Shown here piece after piece: positions 24,574 to 33,152 of a stretch of DNA of 64,000 nucleotides. Source of the stretch: Nocardia sp. NBC_01503 (GTDB taxonomy: Bacteria > Actinomycetota > Actinomycetes > Mycobacteriales > Mycobacteriaceae); contig NZ_CP109596.1 of assembly GCF_036327755.1 (NCBI RefSeq), positions 5,394,001 to 5,458,000 of the forward strand. Reading direction: 5' to 3'. The notes below the pieces were generated by a model. That model was not told the origin of the DNA. It saw nothing but the letters and a program-made list of their open reading frames with translations, and did not search any database. The first letter of the stretch is position 1, and each line of letters begins with the position of its first letter. Both the position numbers and the translations under genes were made by a program.

Positions 24574-24672
24574 TTGCGCGTCTTCCGGGGCTTTGCGGCT
24601 CCGTCGGCGTGCGAGAGAAGACATTAGCGGACGATGCGCCGAACCACCAAAACGGGGTGCCGAGCCCCGTTG

Positions 24673-25512
24673 TCAGCGCGGGGTCGTCTCGCCCTGTAGG
24701 GGCACGATCGAAGCGATCAGCGTCCTATCTCCGCTGGTAGAGGTCATAACGAGCTGCGGCGGCCAGACCTTGCTCGAATTGTCCGGATGCGTCTCGCTCA
24801 CCACCATGATGTGCTGTCCGCCGAATGGCCCCGGCATGATCTGCACGCAGTATTTGGTCCCGACCGGAATGCTGTCGATTCCGGCCTGGATGTCCGCGAC
24901 CGACGGCGCGGTGGCATCCGGCGCGAACATCTCGTGCACGCGTTCGCCATTGCGCTCGACGTAGTACCGATTCTGTAGGGCCAAGATCACATCCGGACCG
25001 GACTTGGTACTACCGGGTCCATTGCCGCGAATGCTGGTGCCGCTCATCTCATTCGGGCACAGCGCCGGATTCGCCGCGGCCGCCGGAGCCGCCGAACTGG
25101 TGGCGGCCGAACTCGGCGGGGGAGCGGCCACGGTCGGCATCGGCCCGCTCTTGTCGTCGGGGGTCATCTTGGCCATCTGCACCGCCACCGCCGCGACCAC
25201 CGCGACGACGGCCAGAACCCCCAGTAGTGGTGCGGCCCAGGCCGGATACGGCCCGCGACGTGGTTTCGATTTGAGCGGCCCGGACCGCAGTCGCGCCGCT
25301 TCCGGGCGTCGATGCCGCGCTCCGATATGCGGCCGCAGTTCGGGTTCGTAGTACTCGTCGTCGTACTCGTCGTCGGAGTCGTACGCGGGTTCGATGTATC
25401 GCGTGGCGACCGGCTCCGGCTCGGGTTCCGGTGCGATCCAATCCGACCAGTCGCCGGTGTACTCGTCCTCGTCCTCGCTGGGAGTCAGCGGCTCCCGCTC
25501 CTGTGTGGTCAT
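24673..25512 (-). CDS. Membrane-anchored protein with extracytoplasmic domain (paralogue of 28720-29544)
   Basis: 279 residues. An acidic N-terminal third (SEDEDEYTGDWSDW, DSDDEYDDEYYEPE) is cytoplasmic, then basic residues, one membrane helix (WAAPLLGVLAVVAVVAAVAV), a Pro/Ala/Ser linker, and an outer domain from ALCPNEMSG with GPDVILALQNRYYV, VGTKYCVQIMPG and TLIASIVPL. The outer domain is homologous to that of the protein at 28720-29544. I associate this domain (DUF8176-like) with actinobacterial conjugation/secretion loci, but that is recollection. It is the last gene of a six-gene operon; ATGA overlap with the cutinase gene. Confidence 0.75.
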   Translation of the reverse strand: MTTQEREPLTPSEDEDEYTGDWSDWIAPEPEPEPVATRYIEPAYDSDDEYDDEYYEPELRPHIGARHRRPEAARLRSGPLKSKPRRGPYPAWAAPLLGVLAVVAVVAAVAVQMAKMTPDDKSGPMPTVAAPPPSSAATSSAAPAAAANPALCPNEMSGTSIRGNGPGSTKSGPDVILALQNRYYVERNGERVHEMFAPDATAPSVADIQAGIDSIPVGTKYCVQIMPGPFGGQHIMVVSETHPDNSSKVWPPQLVMTSTSGDRTLIASIVPLQGETTPR

Positions 25513-27215
25513 CGTGTCGCCTGTGGTTGGAGGTTGGGGATGAGGGGAGCCCCGCTGGTGGTGGGTGCGGTCGAGGTGCCGGGTGCGATGGCGATGAGGG
25601 GCGCGCTGCCGGTGGCGGTGGTTCCGCCGCCGGAATCGCCGCCGCCGAGCGGGAATTGCCCGCCGGGAATGCTGCTCGTGGTGACGGTGCTGCTGGGCGC
25701 GAAGTCGAATCCGCCGGTGGGCTTGTCACTGCCGCCGACCGGTACGGCCCCCGGCTTGCTCACCGACGAGAGGTCATGGGCCAGCGCCGCGAACCAGGTG
25801 CCGACGAATTGTGTTGGGCTGTCGCCGAATCCGCCGCCCTGCGCATGGGTGTAGTCATGCTTGGCCGCGGTGTTCCAGTACCGCACCCAGGTGGTGACGT
25901 CCAGGAGATCCTTATTGTCGGTGACGTTCTGGACCAGCGCCGAGAACGCCTGGGTGGTGAGATTGCTGATGGTGGTCGGCGGCACCAGATCCGCCACCGC
26001 CCCCACCAGTTTGGTGCCCAGCAATGCCAGTCCCGCAATGGGATTGGCCAATCCGGCCGCCGCTATCTCGGCGATATTGGTGGCGGTGAGCACGTTCTTC
26101 ACCACGGCCACAACGGAATTGAACGCGATGGTGCCGACCTTGACCAGCGCCTGCATGGCCGCGGGCAGATTCAGCGCGGTATTGGGATCGGCCGCGTCCG
26201 CGACCCGCTGCGACAGCGATTTCTGCGGCTGGATCGACAGATCGGTGATCGACTTGCCGGAGATGTCATTGTTCACCACATTGGTGAAGGTCTTGATCGA
26301 GGTGAAGGCCAGCGCCTCGGCAATGGATTTCAGCGAGGCGATCGGATCGCCACCCGAAATCTCCACCTGCCCAGCGATATTGGCGACCGCCTTGAGCAGC
26401 GGTGCGTTGTCCGGCGCGTCACAGGCCAGATCACCGTCGGCGCAGAAGCTGGCGACCCGCCCGCTCAGGCTCCCGAAGTTGATCGCCGCCGATCCACCCG
26501 TGGTCGTCCCGCCCGTGATGGTGGAGGAGATGTTGGAGACATTGCCGATATTGGCCGCGGTCCCCATTCCGGATCCGGCGGGCGGTTGATCCGATTGCGG
26601 TGGCGGCGGCAGTTTCGCGACCTCGGTGCCGCTGGTGCCGGGTGCGGCATCGGGCTCCTTCTGCCCCGGCTTGCCCGGGAACATGGCCGCCCCCGCGGAG
26701 CGCGTGGGATCCCCGAACAGCGCGACCGCCGCGACCTTGTCGGCGGGGACGACACCCTTGCCCGCCGCGACCTCCTGTGCGAAGAGCGACGCCACATGCG
26801 CCCCCTGCGAATACCCAGCAACCGCTATCCGGGTGTTGGAGCATCGATCCGCGACCTGTTTGGCCATGGACCGCAACCGATCCAGCCCATTGGTCACCGA
26901 CTGCGAGTAAGTGGTCTTGTCACTGATGACCGCCCCGCCGAAGGACGACTCGTACGGCACATACGCGCGATCCACCAGTCCGTTGTCCGAGGCCTCGGAC
27001 ATCATCGGCCGGAAGACCGTCGACAGCATCCCGGTATCGGTGGTCACCGCCGCATCCGGCGAGGACTCCCCGGTTCCCTGCACCCCGAGCGCGAACAGTG
27101 CCGGGCAGCTGTCCAGCGCCAGATTCGTATCGGGCGGACCCGCTCCGGCCCCGCCTATGGTCACCGCCGTGAAAAGCCCTGCGGTGGTAATGATGAGCAG
27201 CAGTTTCCGGACCAC
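25509..27215 (-). CDS. Secreted cutinase-family esterase with long extension
   Basis: 568 residues, more than twice the length of a normal cutinase. A Sec signal (MVRKLLLIITTAGLFTAVTI, cleavage near GAGA) leads to SCPALFALGVQGTGES and the nucleophile motif IAVAGYSQGAHVASLF. The Asp of the triad is probably in FCADGDLACDAPDN and the His in KHDYTHAQGG, but between them lie ~190 extra residues of Ala/Val/Ile-rich helices. A Gly/Ser/Thr-rich tail ends the protein. Such enzymes cleave esters of lipids or wall-linked mycolates. Being inside a ParA-like/anchored-protein operon suggests a role in opening or remodelling the envelope for a transport machine (inference). Overlaps the next gene by ATGA. 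Confidence 0.85.
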   Translation of the reverse strand: MVRKLLLIITTAGLFTAVTIGGAGAGPPDTNLALDSCPALFALGVQGTGESSPDAAVTTDTGMLSTVFRPMMSEASDNGLVDRAYVPYESSFGGAVISDKTTYSQSVTNGLDRLRSMAKQVADRCSNTRIAVAGYSQGAHVASLFAQEVAAGKGVVPADKVAAVALFGDPTRSAGAAMFPGKPGQKEPDAAPGTSGTEVAKLPPPPQSDQPPAGSGMGTAANIGNVSNISSTITGGTTTGGSAAINFGSLSGRVASFCADGDLACDAPDNAPLLKAVANIAGQVEISGGDPIASLKSIAEALAFTSIKTFTNVVNNDISGKSITDLSIQPQKSLSQRVADAADPNTALNLPAAMQALVKVGTIAFNSVVAVVKNVLTATNIAEIAAAGLANPIAGLALLGTKLVGAVADLVPPTTISNLTTQAFSALVQNVTDNKDLLDVTTWVRYWNTAAKHDYTHAQGGGFGDSPTQFVGTWFAALAHDLSSVSKPGAVPVGGSDKPTGGFDFAPSSTVTTSSIPGGQFPLGGGDSGGGTTATGSAPLIAIAPGTSTAPTTSGAPLIPNLQPQATR

Positions 27216-27232
27216 GCCGCACCTCGTTCAGC

Positions 27233-27862
27233 TCATGGACTCGCGGTCTTCGCGCCTGGTTGCGCGCCTGCGGTGATCCGCGCCCCGGCCGCGCGGGCCG
27301 TGGTGAGGATCTGCTCGGCGAGATGCCGAACCGGTTGTGGCGGTGTGCGCGTGGGATCGCCCTCATCCACCGGTGAGATGGTGACGGTCGGATTCCACGC
27401 GGCCATTTCATGTGGTTCGAGCGCCCGCCACTGCTCCAGCCAGCCGAGCCGCCAGACCTGCGCGCCGAGCTCGCGTGCGAGGTCCTCGGCGTCGTCGCGG
27501 CGCTCGATGACCGGATTGGGCAGTGGGCGTGCGGAATCGGCGACGGTGATGATCCCGACGACCTCGCTCCCGGCGGGTGTGGCGTGCTGTTCATGCGAGA
27601 TCAGCGCGCGGTGCAGGGTATTCATCCCGCGCATATGCGTGCGCGCCACCAACACCACCAGCGGTGAGTCCATATCCGCGCCGATGCCGATGCGCGCGGG
27701 CCAGCGCTGGCCGGCGTCTCCGGCCCAGCTCATACTCGCGGCCAGACTGCTCACGCCCGCGCCGCCGTGCACGCCGACCAGCCACAGCAGCGGTGGTCGG
27801 GCGGGCCGATTCGGTACGGCGCGTTGCCACATGGGCACCGGGGGCAGGCTGACCATGGTCAT
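27233..27862 (-). CDS. DUF6668-like protein with P-loop-like motif
   Basis: 209 residues. PPLLWLVGVHGGAGVSSLAASM resembles a degenerate ParA/MinD P-loop (GGAGVSS instead of GGVGKTT), followed by LVVLVARTHMRGMNTLHRAL, VVGIITVADSARPLP and VWRLGWLEQWR. It therefore looks like a ParA-related pseudo-ATPase or partner of the ParA-like protein upstream. ATG 27862 overlaps that gene's stop (ATGA), so the two are made together, probably in equal amounts. Family name DUF6668 is from memory. Confidence 0.7.
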   Translation of the reverse strand: MTMVSLPPVPMWQRAVPNRPARPPLLWLVGVHGGAGVSSLAASMSWAGDAGQRWPARIGIGADMDSPLVVLVARTHMRGMNTLHRALISHEQHATPAGSEVVGIITVADSARPLPNPVIERRDDAEDLARELGAQVWRLGWLEQWRALEPHEMAAWNPTVTISPVDEGDPTRTPPQPVRHLAEQILTTARAAGARITAGAQPGAKTASP

Positions 27863-28716
27863 CGCACCGCCCCCAGCAGCGCCAGGTACGCATCGCGCGT
27901 CTCGGCGGCCAGCCGATGCCAGGAGATGAGTCCGCCGCTGGCGAGATGAATGTCGAAGGGCACCAACTGCACCGCGCGCACCCATTCACCGAGGTGTGCG
28001 CGCACATGCGCGAGGATGGCCGTGCCCGAGCCCGGCGTCTGCTCGGTCAATACGATCACCGCGTCGCCGACGACGAATTCGCTGTAGTTCTCGTCCAGCC
28101 ATTCGAGCGCGGGCTGCAACCGGTTGATGGCATCCGGGCGCGCCGCCACCGTGATCACCAGCCCCACCCGCGGATCGGCGAGCAGGGGAGCGACCAGCCG
28201 ACTGGTCACCGGCGCGCCCGCGTCGAATATGGCCAGCAGCCCGGCGGTTTCGAGATGCCGCGCCACCGAGACCATCGACTCTCGCCGCGGCAGCGCCTCC
28301 GGACTGCGGGTCAGTACCCGCACCCCCGTACTGGCCTGCCCCGCGCACGCCCCGACACTGGAGGGCAGTTCGGGATGCGCCGACACCAGCCAGGTCTGGA
28401 TGGTGCTGACCGGCTGCGCGGTATCGCAGCCGCGCCGCGCCAGATCCCCGCCGCCGAGGGTGGCGTCGACCGCGACCGGCCACACCTCACCCTCACTGTC
28501 GATGGCGGCGGCCGCGGCCAATCCCAATGCGGTGGTCGATGATCCGGACGACCCGGACCCGCCGAGCACCAGCACCGAGGGCGCGGCGGCACGCACCAGC
28601 CGCCCCTGCCCGCCGCGCAGCGGCACCGGATCGGTGGGTTTACCGATCGGGGTGCGCGGCGCGGGCTCTTCCTCGGATGCTGTCGCCCGGCGGATCAGGT
28701 CATGGACATCGACCAT
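27859..28716 (-). CDS. ParA/MinD-like ATPase
   Basis: 285 residues. VLVLGGSGSSGSSTTALGLAAAAAI is a deviant Walker A (Ser where the P-loop Lys is expected: GSSGSSTT), followed by VWPVAVDATLGGGDLARRG (switch-like D-A-T) and LLAIFDAGAPVTSRL (Walker B region). Loss of the Lys suggests weak or no ATP hydrolysis. Related proteins (EspI-like in ESX loci, and ParA-like proteins in conjugation loci) position or regulate secretion machines. It is coupled to the DUF6668-like gene and follows the anchored protein gene by 3 bp. Confidence 0.72.
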   Translation of the reverse strand: MVDVHDLIRRATASEEEPAPRTPIGKPTDPVPLRGGQGRLVRAAAPSVLVLGGSGSSGSSTTALGLAAAAAIDSEGEVWPVAVDATLGGGDLARRGCDTAQPVSTIQTWLVSAHPELPSSVGACAGQASTGVRVLTRSPEALPRRESMVSVARHLETAGLLAIFDAGAPVTSRLVAPLLADPRVGLVITVAARPDAINRLQPALEWLDENYSEFVVGDAVIVLTEQTPGSGTAILAHVRAHLGEWVRAVQLVPFDIHLASGGLISWHRLAAETRDAYLALLGAVR

Positions 28717-28719
28717 CGC

Positions 28720-29544
28720 TCACCTGCCACCGGCGATGATCGAGCTGATCAGCACCTGGTTATCGCGTGAGACGGTGGTGAAGATCTGCTGCCAGGACGA
28801 TTGCGCGCCGTCCGGGCGGAGTTCATTGACGGTGACATCCCAGTGGTCGGTGGTGAGCCGGGTAATGCTCACACAGTGCTGGGTTCCGGCCGGAACCGCC
28901 GAAATGGCATCGCGGGTGGCCTGTTCCGGGGCGGCCTGCGCGTCCGGGGTGAGCAGACCGCGCACCACCGAGGCATCGCGCAGCACGTACCAGGCGTATT
29001 CCAGGCGCAGGATGACTCCCGGACCGGTGCTGAGATCGCCCGCGCTGGAGCCGCTCACCCGATCGGCGGTGCTGGCGGTCTCACACCAGGCGGGCTGGAC
29101 CGGCGGGGCGGGTGGATTCGCCGCCGGGACAAGCGATGCCGTGGCCGGGGTGGCGGTGGTATCGGAGCTCGGGGTGAAGATCACCAGAATGCCCACCGCG
29201 AGTACGGCGAGCGCGGCGACGGCCGCCGCGACCACGGTGAGGCGCGTGCGCACCTGACGGCGATGCCGGGTCTGCTCCGCGCGTTCCCGTGCGGCCGCCA
29301 TGAGATGCGCCATGGGGTCTTCGGGAATATCGTCCGGGCCCTTGGAGAGTGATACGCGCGCATGCGCGTCCGCCTCCCCGGGCACGGTGGCCGAATCATC
29401 GAGCCACTGCGCCCAGGCCGGACTGCCCTGGGCGGCGGAGCGAGGTTTCGGTGCGGTCGGCGGTAACGCGGGTAGTGGTGGTCGCGGCGCCGTGCGGTCG
29501 TCCTGTTCGATCACGGCGTCTCCCAATGCTTTCTCGTCAGGCAC
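28720..29544 (-). CDS. Membrane-anchored protein with extracytoplasmic domain (paralogue of 24673-25512)
   Basis: 274 residues. A Pro-rich cytoplasmic part (RPPLPALPPTAPKP) and a basic helix (ERAEQTRHRRQVRTR) precede one membrane segment (LTVVAAAVAALAVLAVGILV). The outer domain (WCETASTAD, GPGVILRLEYAWYVLRD, AGTQHCVSITRL, NQVLISSIIAG) aligns with that of the protein at 24673. The GTG start at 29544 gives an 8-base overlap with the upstream gene, but has no good ribosome site; a TTG near 29526 with GAGAAAG upstream is an alternative. Confidence 0.72.
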   Translation of the reverse strand: MPDEKALGDAVIEQDDRTAPRPPLPALPPTAPKPRSAAQGSPAWAQWLDDSATVPGEADAHARVSLSKGPDDIPEDPMAHLMAAARERAEQTRHRRQVRTRLTVVAAAVAALAVLAVGILVIFTPSSDTTATPATASLVPAANPPAPPVQPAWCETASTADRVSGSSAGDLSTGPGVILRLEYAWYVLRDASVVRGLLTPDAQAAPEQATRDAISAVPAGTQHCVSITRLTTDHWDVTVNELRPDGAQSSWQQIFTTVSRDNQVLISSIIAGGR

Positions 29545-30661
29545 CTGGCGCGGGCGCTAGCGCGGCCAGGAAGTTCTCGGGGGTCAGAGGCGGCATCTGG
29601 GCGACGGCGGAGCGCAGGGAATCGACCGTGGTGTCGACGGTTTGCGCCACCTGGTCGACGGTCTGCTGGACCTGGGTGGTGACCTGCTCCACGATCGGGG
29701 CGACCTGCTGGGCCACGGGGGCTACGGCGTCGTAGACGGGCTGGGCGGCGGGGATGGGAGCCACGGCCGGGACGATGGGGGAGACCGGGGCGGGAGCTGA
29801 AACCGGTGCTGCCACGGGCTGATCGATTGTCGCCGGATCGGCGGGCGGTGGCTTGGTGGCATCGCCACCGCTGAGCCACTTACCAGCGAGCGCCGCCAAC
29901 GACGCTGTGCCGATCACAACCGGACCGCTGACGAGGCCGCCGACTGATGCGCCGATCACGCATCCACCAGCGCCGCCGATGATCGCGCCTGCGGGGGCTC
30001 CGATACCAGCAGTGGGCAATCCACCGATCACGCCGCCAGCGACTGCACCGACTATTCCTCCGACCACGCAACCAGTTGGCACCAAAGCAAGTGGCGCTAC
30101 GGCCGCAGCACCAACGCCCACGAGGGCACCGATAGTGCTCGATGCGGCCATTCGGTCGGAGTCTTCGCGGGAGTAGCCCATACCGTCGTACGCTGCGGCG
30201 ATCTGCCACTCAGCCATATCGAGGTAGGTCTGAGCCTTGTCTCGCATCTTGGTATCGACGAAGTCCGGCAGCTGCACAGTGTTCGTCCCGATCCGCAACT
30301 TGTGCGGATCGGTCGGCATCACTTCCTGATTCGGATTCTGCGGCTGTGCCTCGGGTTCCGGCTCAGTCGTATCCGGCTGTGTGGTCTGCGGTTTCGGCTG
30401 GACCAGCGTATTCACGTCCGGCTGCGTCTGCTGCTGGGGTCGCGGCCGGTTCGGCGGGGCGATCGGCGGGTCCGGAATCCAGTCCGCGGGACTGGGGGCG
30501 GTATTCGCGGGCGGCTGTTGGGGCGAGGTGCTCAACCCCGGTTGACCCTCGCCCGGAACGGCCAGCCCCGGCTGGCCGGGAGCGGCCCCGGCGATGCCCT
30601 GCCCGGCGACGAGCATTATCGGCAAAACCGATAATGCGAGTGAAGTTCGTTTGGAATTCAT
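29537..30661 (-). CDS. Secreted Pro/Gly-rich protein with glycine-zipper region
   Basis: 374 residues. A Sec signal (MNSKRTSLALSVLPIMLVAG, cleavage after GAAP or AGAA) is followed by ~100 residues rich in Pro and Gln, a short structured part (FVDTKMRDKAQTYLDMAEWQ, GMGYSREDSDRMAASS), then a long Gly/Ala/Val stretch (about residues 180-265, including VGGIVGAVAGGVIGGLP) of glycine-zipper type that could insert into a membrane, and a Pro/Val-rich coiled C-terminus (VTTQVQQTVDQVAQTVD). It is the first gene of the six-gene operon. Function unknown; glycine-zipper domains can form oligomeric membrane structures. Confidence 0.75.
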   Translation of the reverse strand: MNSKRTSLALSVLPIMLVAGQGIAGAAPGQPGLAVPGEGQPGLSTSPQQPPANTAPSPADWIPDPPIAPPNRPRPQQQTQPDVNTLVQPKPQTTQPDTTEPEPEAQPQNPNQEVMPTDPHKLRIGTNTVQLPDFVDTKMRDKAQTYLDMAEWQIAAAYDGMGYSREDSDRMAASSTIGALVGVGAAAVAPLALVPTGCVVGGIVGAVAGGVIGGLPTAGIGAPAGAIIGGAGGCVIGASVGGLVSGPVVIGTASLAALAGKWLSGGDATKPPPADPATIDQPVAAPVSAPAPVSPIVPAVAPIPAAQPVYDAVAPVAQQVAPIVEQVTTQVQQTVDQVAQTVDTTVDSLRSAVAQMPPLTPENFLAALAPAPGA

Positions 30662-30969
30662 TACCCATTCCCCTTACCAGAACGGTCGAGCGCGGGCTGA
30701 CCCGCCCGAAACCCCCTGCCGACCAGCGCTATTCGCGCCTGGTGTCGAATCCACCGCAACTGACCCATGACTGAACCCCACCACCGTGCGATGATCATGT
30801 TTCCGGCTCGATCCTACCCGGAACCGCGCTCCTCACAACTGGATACGGGTTAGTCGGAACGAATTCTTCTGCGCATGCGATTCCGCATCGTACGATCGCA
30901 TCCGCTCATCGCAAGAACCGTGCGCCGCAGTATTTCTCACCCGCCCGCCGGTTCCCGGAAGGAATTCCC
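30662..30969. other. Divergent intergenic region of the ParA/cutinase operon and lipoprotein gene
   Basis: 308 bp holding the promoters of both transcription units. A 10-bp palindrome ATCGTACGAT (about 30887) lies near ATGCG-ATTC-CGCAT (about 30875), a plausible shared operator. GGAAGGAA precedes the lipoprotein start. I see no open frame or RNA gene. Confidence 0.45.
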
Positions 30970-31611
30970 ATGCGTGCTCGGCCAGCATCCTCCGCGCTAA
31001 CTCTTGCGCTCGCCCTCGCCGCCACCCTGACCCTCACCGCCTGCGGCGGTCTGGGCGGCACCGGCGTCACCACCACCAGCCTCGCCCCGCCCGATCCGGC
31101 GCACGCCCCCACCGATGTCCACTGGGAAGCCTTCCAGGGCATCCAATTACCCATCGGCGCACACGACGGCCCCACCAAGATAGGCACCACCGCCTCGGGC
31201 TACTCGCATACTCCCCAGGGCGCGGCCCTGGCCGCCATCAACCACACGGTCCGCCTCTCCCTGGCCCCCGACAGCTCCTGGCCGGAAGTGGCCTCCCAAT
31301 CCCTCATGCCCGGTCCCGCCAAGGACTCCTGGGTCCTGTCCCGAGCCCAGATCTCGGTCACCGCCCCCGCCGACCCCGCGGTGGCCCCCCGCATCTCCGG
31401 CTACAAAATAGCCACCTACGACCCCATCCGCACCGACATAACCATCTACACCACCTACCCCGACGCCAGCATCGCCGCGACCCTCCAAACAGTCGAATGG
31501 TCCGCCGACGACTGGCGTCTCCGCCTCCCCGACCCGAACTCCAAAACGACTACGGTGCAGTCGATCCCGGCAATCCCGGAGGGAATAGTCAGACTGGAGC
31601 CGCCCAAGTAG
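30970..31611 (+). CDS. Lipoprotein, DUF8175-like
   Basis: 213 residues with a lipoprotein signal ending LTLTAC (Cys about 25). The mature part has WEAFQGIQLPIGAHDGP, TASGYSHTPQGAALAAINH and WSADDWRLRLP. The G-Y-x-H-[TS]-P-Q-G-A-x-x-A-A pattern is what I recall from lipoproteins in actinobacterial conjugative plasmids and ICEs (DUF8175). It is divergent from the secreted-protein/ParA operon, and may be the cell-surface partner of that machinery. Third codon positions are strongly GC-rich like its neighbours. Confidence 0.72.
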   Translation: MRARPASSALTLALALAATLTLTACGGLGGTGVTTTSLAPPDPAHAPTDVHWEAFQGIQLPIGAHDGPTKIGTTASGYSHTPQGAALAAINHTVRLSLAPDSSWPEVASQSLMPGPAKDSWVLSRAQISVTAPADPAVAPRISGYKIATYDPIRTDITIYTTYPDASIAATLQTVEWSADDWRLRLPDPNSKTTTVQSIPAIPEGIVRLEPPK

Positions 31612-31621
31612 GCGGTCGGCG

Positions 31622-31813
31622 TCAACCCTGCCAGACGCCGCTGGCGAGGAACCGATCCCACTGAGCACCGGAAAATACCAACGCCGGACCACCCGGATCC
31701 TTCGAATCCCGCACGCCGACAAAGCTGTCGACGAATGCGATCTCGACACATTCGGAGGCATTCGGGGATTTGCTGGACTTGAACCATTTCGCCTGGGACA
31801 GATCGATATTCAC
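31622..31813 (-). CDS. DUF397 domain protein
   Basis: 63 residues from GTG 31813, which overlaps the stop of the upstream HTH gene (GTGA). AKWFKSSKSPNASECVEIAF and VRDSKDPGGPALVFSGAQWDRFL are the DUF397 signature. Such small proteins are nearly always partnered with DUF5753-type HTH regulators in actinomycetes and may modulate them. Confidence 0.87.
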   Translation of the reverse strand: MNIDLSQAKWFKSSKSPNASECVEIAFVDSFVGVRDSKDPGGPALVFSGAQWDRFLASGVWQG

Positions 31814-32715
31814 TCCGCGTGCTCCTTCGCGATACTCCACACCAGGTCTCTGGTGGCATCCTCACTCAACGCTACCTGCTCGAGGTCGGCAATCGCCCGA
31901 CGATGTCGATCGATCACATCGCTCTGCTCGAGATAGAGCGCACCCTCGTAGCCGTCGACATAAACCACCGGTGGTTCGACCAATCGACTTGCCAGTGGCG
32001 GGAATTCGAGCAGTGCGAACGAACGCGCCACCAGTCCGAGCGGTGCGGGCGCGGTGAAGGGTACGACGCGGATCGTGAGATTGTCGCGCTCGGCTGCCTC
32101 GACGAGATGCCGCAACTGTTCGGCCATGACCGCCGGGCCGCCGGGCCGATGTCGCAGAACTGCTTCCGACAGAAGGGCTTTCATTCGAAATCCATCTTTG
32201 TCGAGAACCGTTCGTCTGCGCGCGGCCAGTTCGAGTCGGCGTTCGACATCGACGGCGGACAGCGCCGGGTCGGCGGCAACTGTCAACGATCGGCGATACT
32301 CCGATGTCTGCAACAGCCCGGGCACCAACGAAAGCTGGTGTGTCGTAAGTTGATCGGCCGCCGTTTCCAGATCCAGATAGTGATCGAAGTGTGCGGCGAA
32401 CTGATCACTGTACGACCGCCACCAGCCCTTCGTCGTACCTTGCATTTTGGCGGCCTGGTCCTGTTGCTTGACCTCCTCCCACAGGGAGAGAATCTCGTCT
32501 CGTTCCTCGCTCGGCTGGGTGAGGCCGTAGAAATCCAGCAGATCCCGAATTTGAGACGTTGATATTTTAATCTTCCGCCCATCTTCCATGCGGCCGACAC
32601 TCTGCGGCGAGATCTCGATGTGCAGCCCGGCCACCAATTGGCCTTTGCCTGAACGAATTCGGTGCTCGCGAAGCGTGCGCCCCAATGCCCTGCGGGGAAG
32701 TGATGATCCGGCCAT
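31810..32715 (-). CDS. XRE-type HTH regulator with DUF5753 domain
   Basis: 301 residues. The N-terminal HTH is RALGRTLREHRIRSGKGQ...ISPQSVGRMEDGRKIKIS, followed by the DUF5753 part: YLDLETAADQLTTHQLSLVPGLLQTSEYRRSL, LSEAVLRHRPGG, MAEQLRHLVEAAERDNLTIRVVPF and ALYLEQSDVI. ATG 32715 (MAGSSLPRRALG) fits the family N-terminus. It is coupled to the DUF397 gene. Such pairs (WhiJ/AbaA-like) regulate development or secondary metabolism in Streptomyces; here a small membrane gene is divergent at 32870. Confidence 0.87.
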   Translation of the reverse strand: MAGSSLPRRALGRTLREHRIRSGKGQLVAGLHIEISPQSVGRMEDGRKIKISTSQIRDLLDFYGLTQPSEERDEILSLWEEVKQQDQAAKMQGTTKGWWRSYSDQFAAHFDHYLDLETAADQLTTHQLSLVPGLLQTSEYRRSLTVAADPALSAVDVERRLELAARRRTVLDKDGFRMKALLSEAVLRHRPGGPAVMAEQLRHLVEAAERDNLTIRVVPFTAPAPLGLVARSFALLEFPPLASRLVEPPVVYVDGYEGALYLEQSDVIDRHRRAIADLEQVALSEDATRDLVWSIAKEHAE

Positions 32716-32869
32716 TTCTTTAGCCTCACTATCCGGGTTGCCCCGTATTGGATTACCCCTCAACGGATTGCCACAAGGTTATCTGGATTTGCCTCGGTAG
32801 TAGTGCCACTTGAATCAATCTGGGTCTACGGAAAGGTTCGCACCCCCTCATCTCCCGCTGGAGGCCGAA

Positions 32870-33109
32870 ATGTCTTGGGACGCATGGGCTCTACTCTCGA
32901 TCCTCGCGCTCTGCACCGCTGTGATCATCTGGTCCTGCTGGGGCTTCTACCGCGAGCGCGATTCCCAGGAGCCCCACCTACTCCGACTCGCCCTCACCAC
33001 CGGCGGATACCTCTGCATCCCCCGACCCGTCGACCACCCCGTAGCGCGCCACCGGCCCCGACCGAGAAATGAAAGACGCTACCTTCTGAATAGCCTTGTA
33101 TCACAATGA
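32870..33109 (+). CDS. Small single-helix membrane protein
   Basis: 79 residues from ATG 32870, with GGAGG well placed upstream. It has one membrane helix (WALLSILALCTAVIIWSCWGFY) followed by a basic tail (RHRPRPRNERRY). It is divergent from the HTH/DUF397 pair with 154 bp between starts. No family recognised; possibly the target of that regulator. Confidence 0.55.
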   Translation: MSWDAWALLSILALCTAVIIWSCWGFYRERDSQEPHLLRLALTTGGYLCIPRPVDHPVARHRPRPRNERRYLLNSLVSQ

Positions 33110-33152
33110 CTTTCGCCTATCGAAGTCTGTTTTCCGGGGGTAAAATTGAGGC

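Noticed and set aside
26500..27215. Frameshift or fusion error to explain the oversized cutinase
   Set aside because: The frame is continuous with uniform codon bias through the extra ~190 residues and the operon coupling is intact, so the extension looks genuine.
27859..28716. Plasmid partition locus
   Set aside because: The ParA-like protein lacks the P-loop Lys and there is no ParB gene or parS-like repeat nearby; the context is of envelope proteins.
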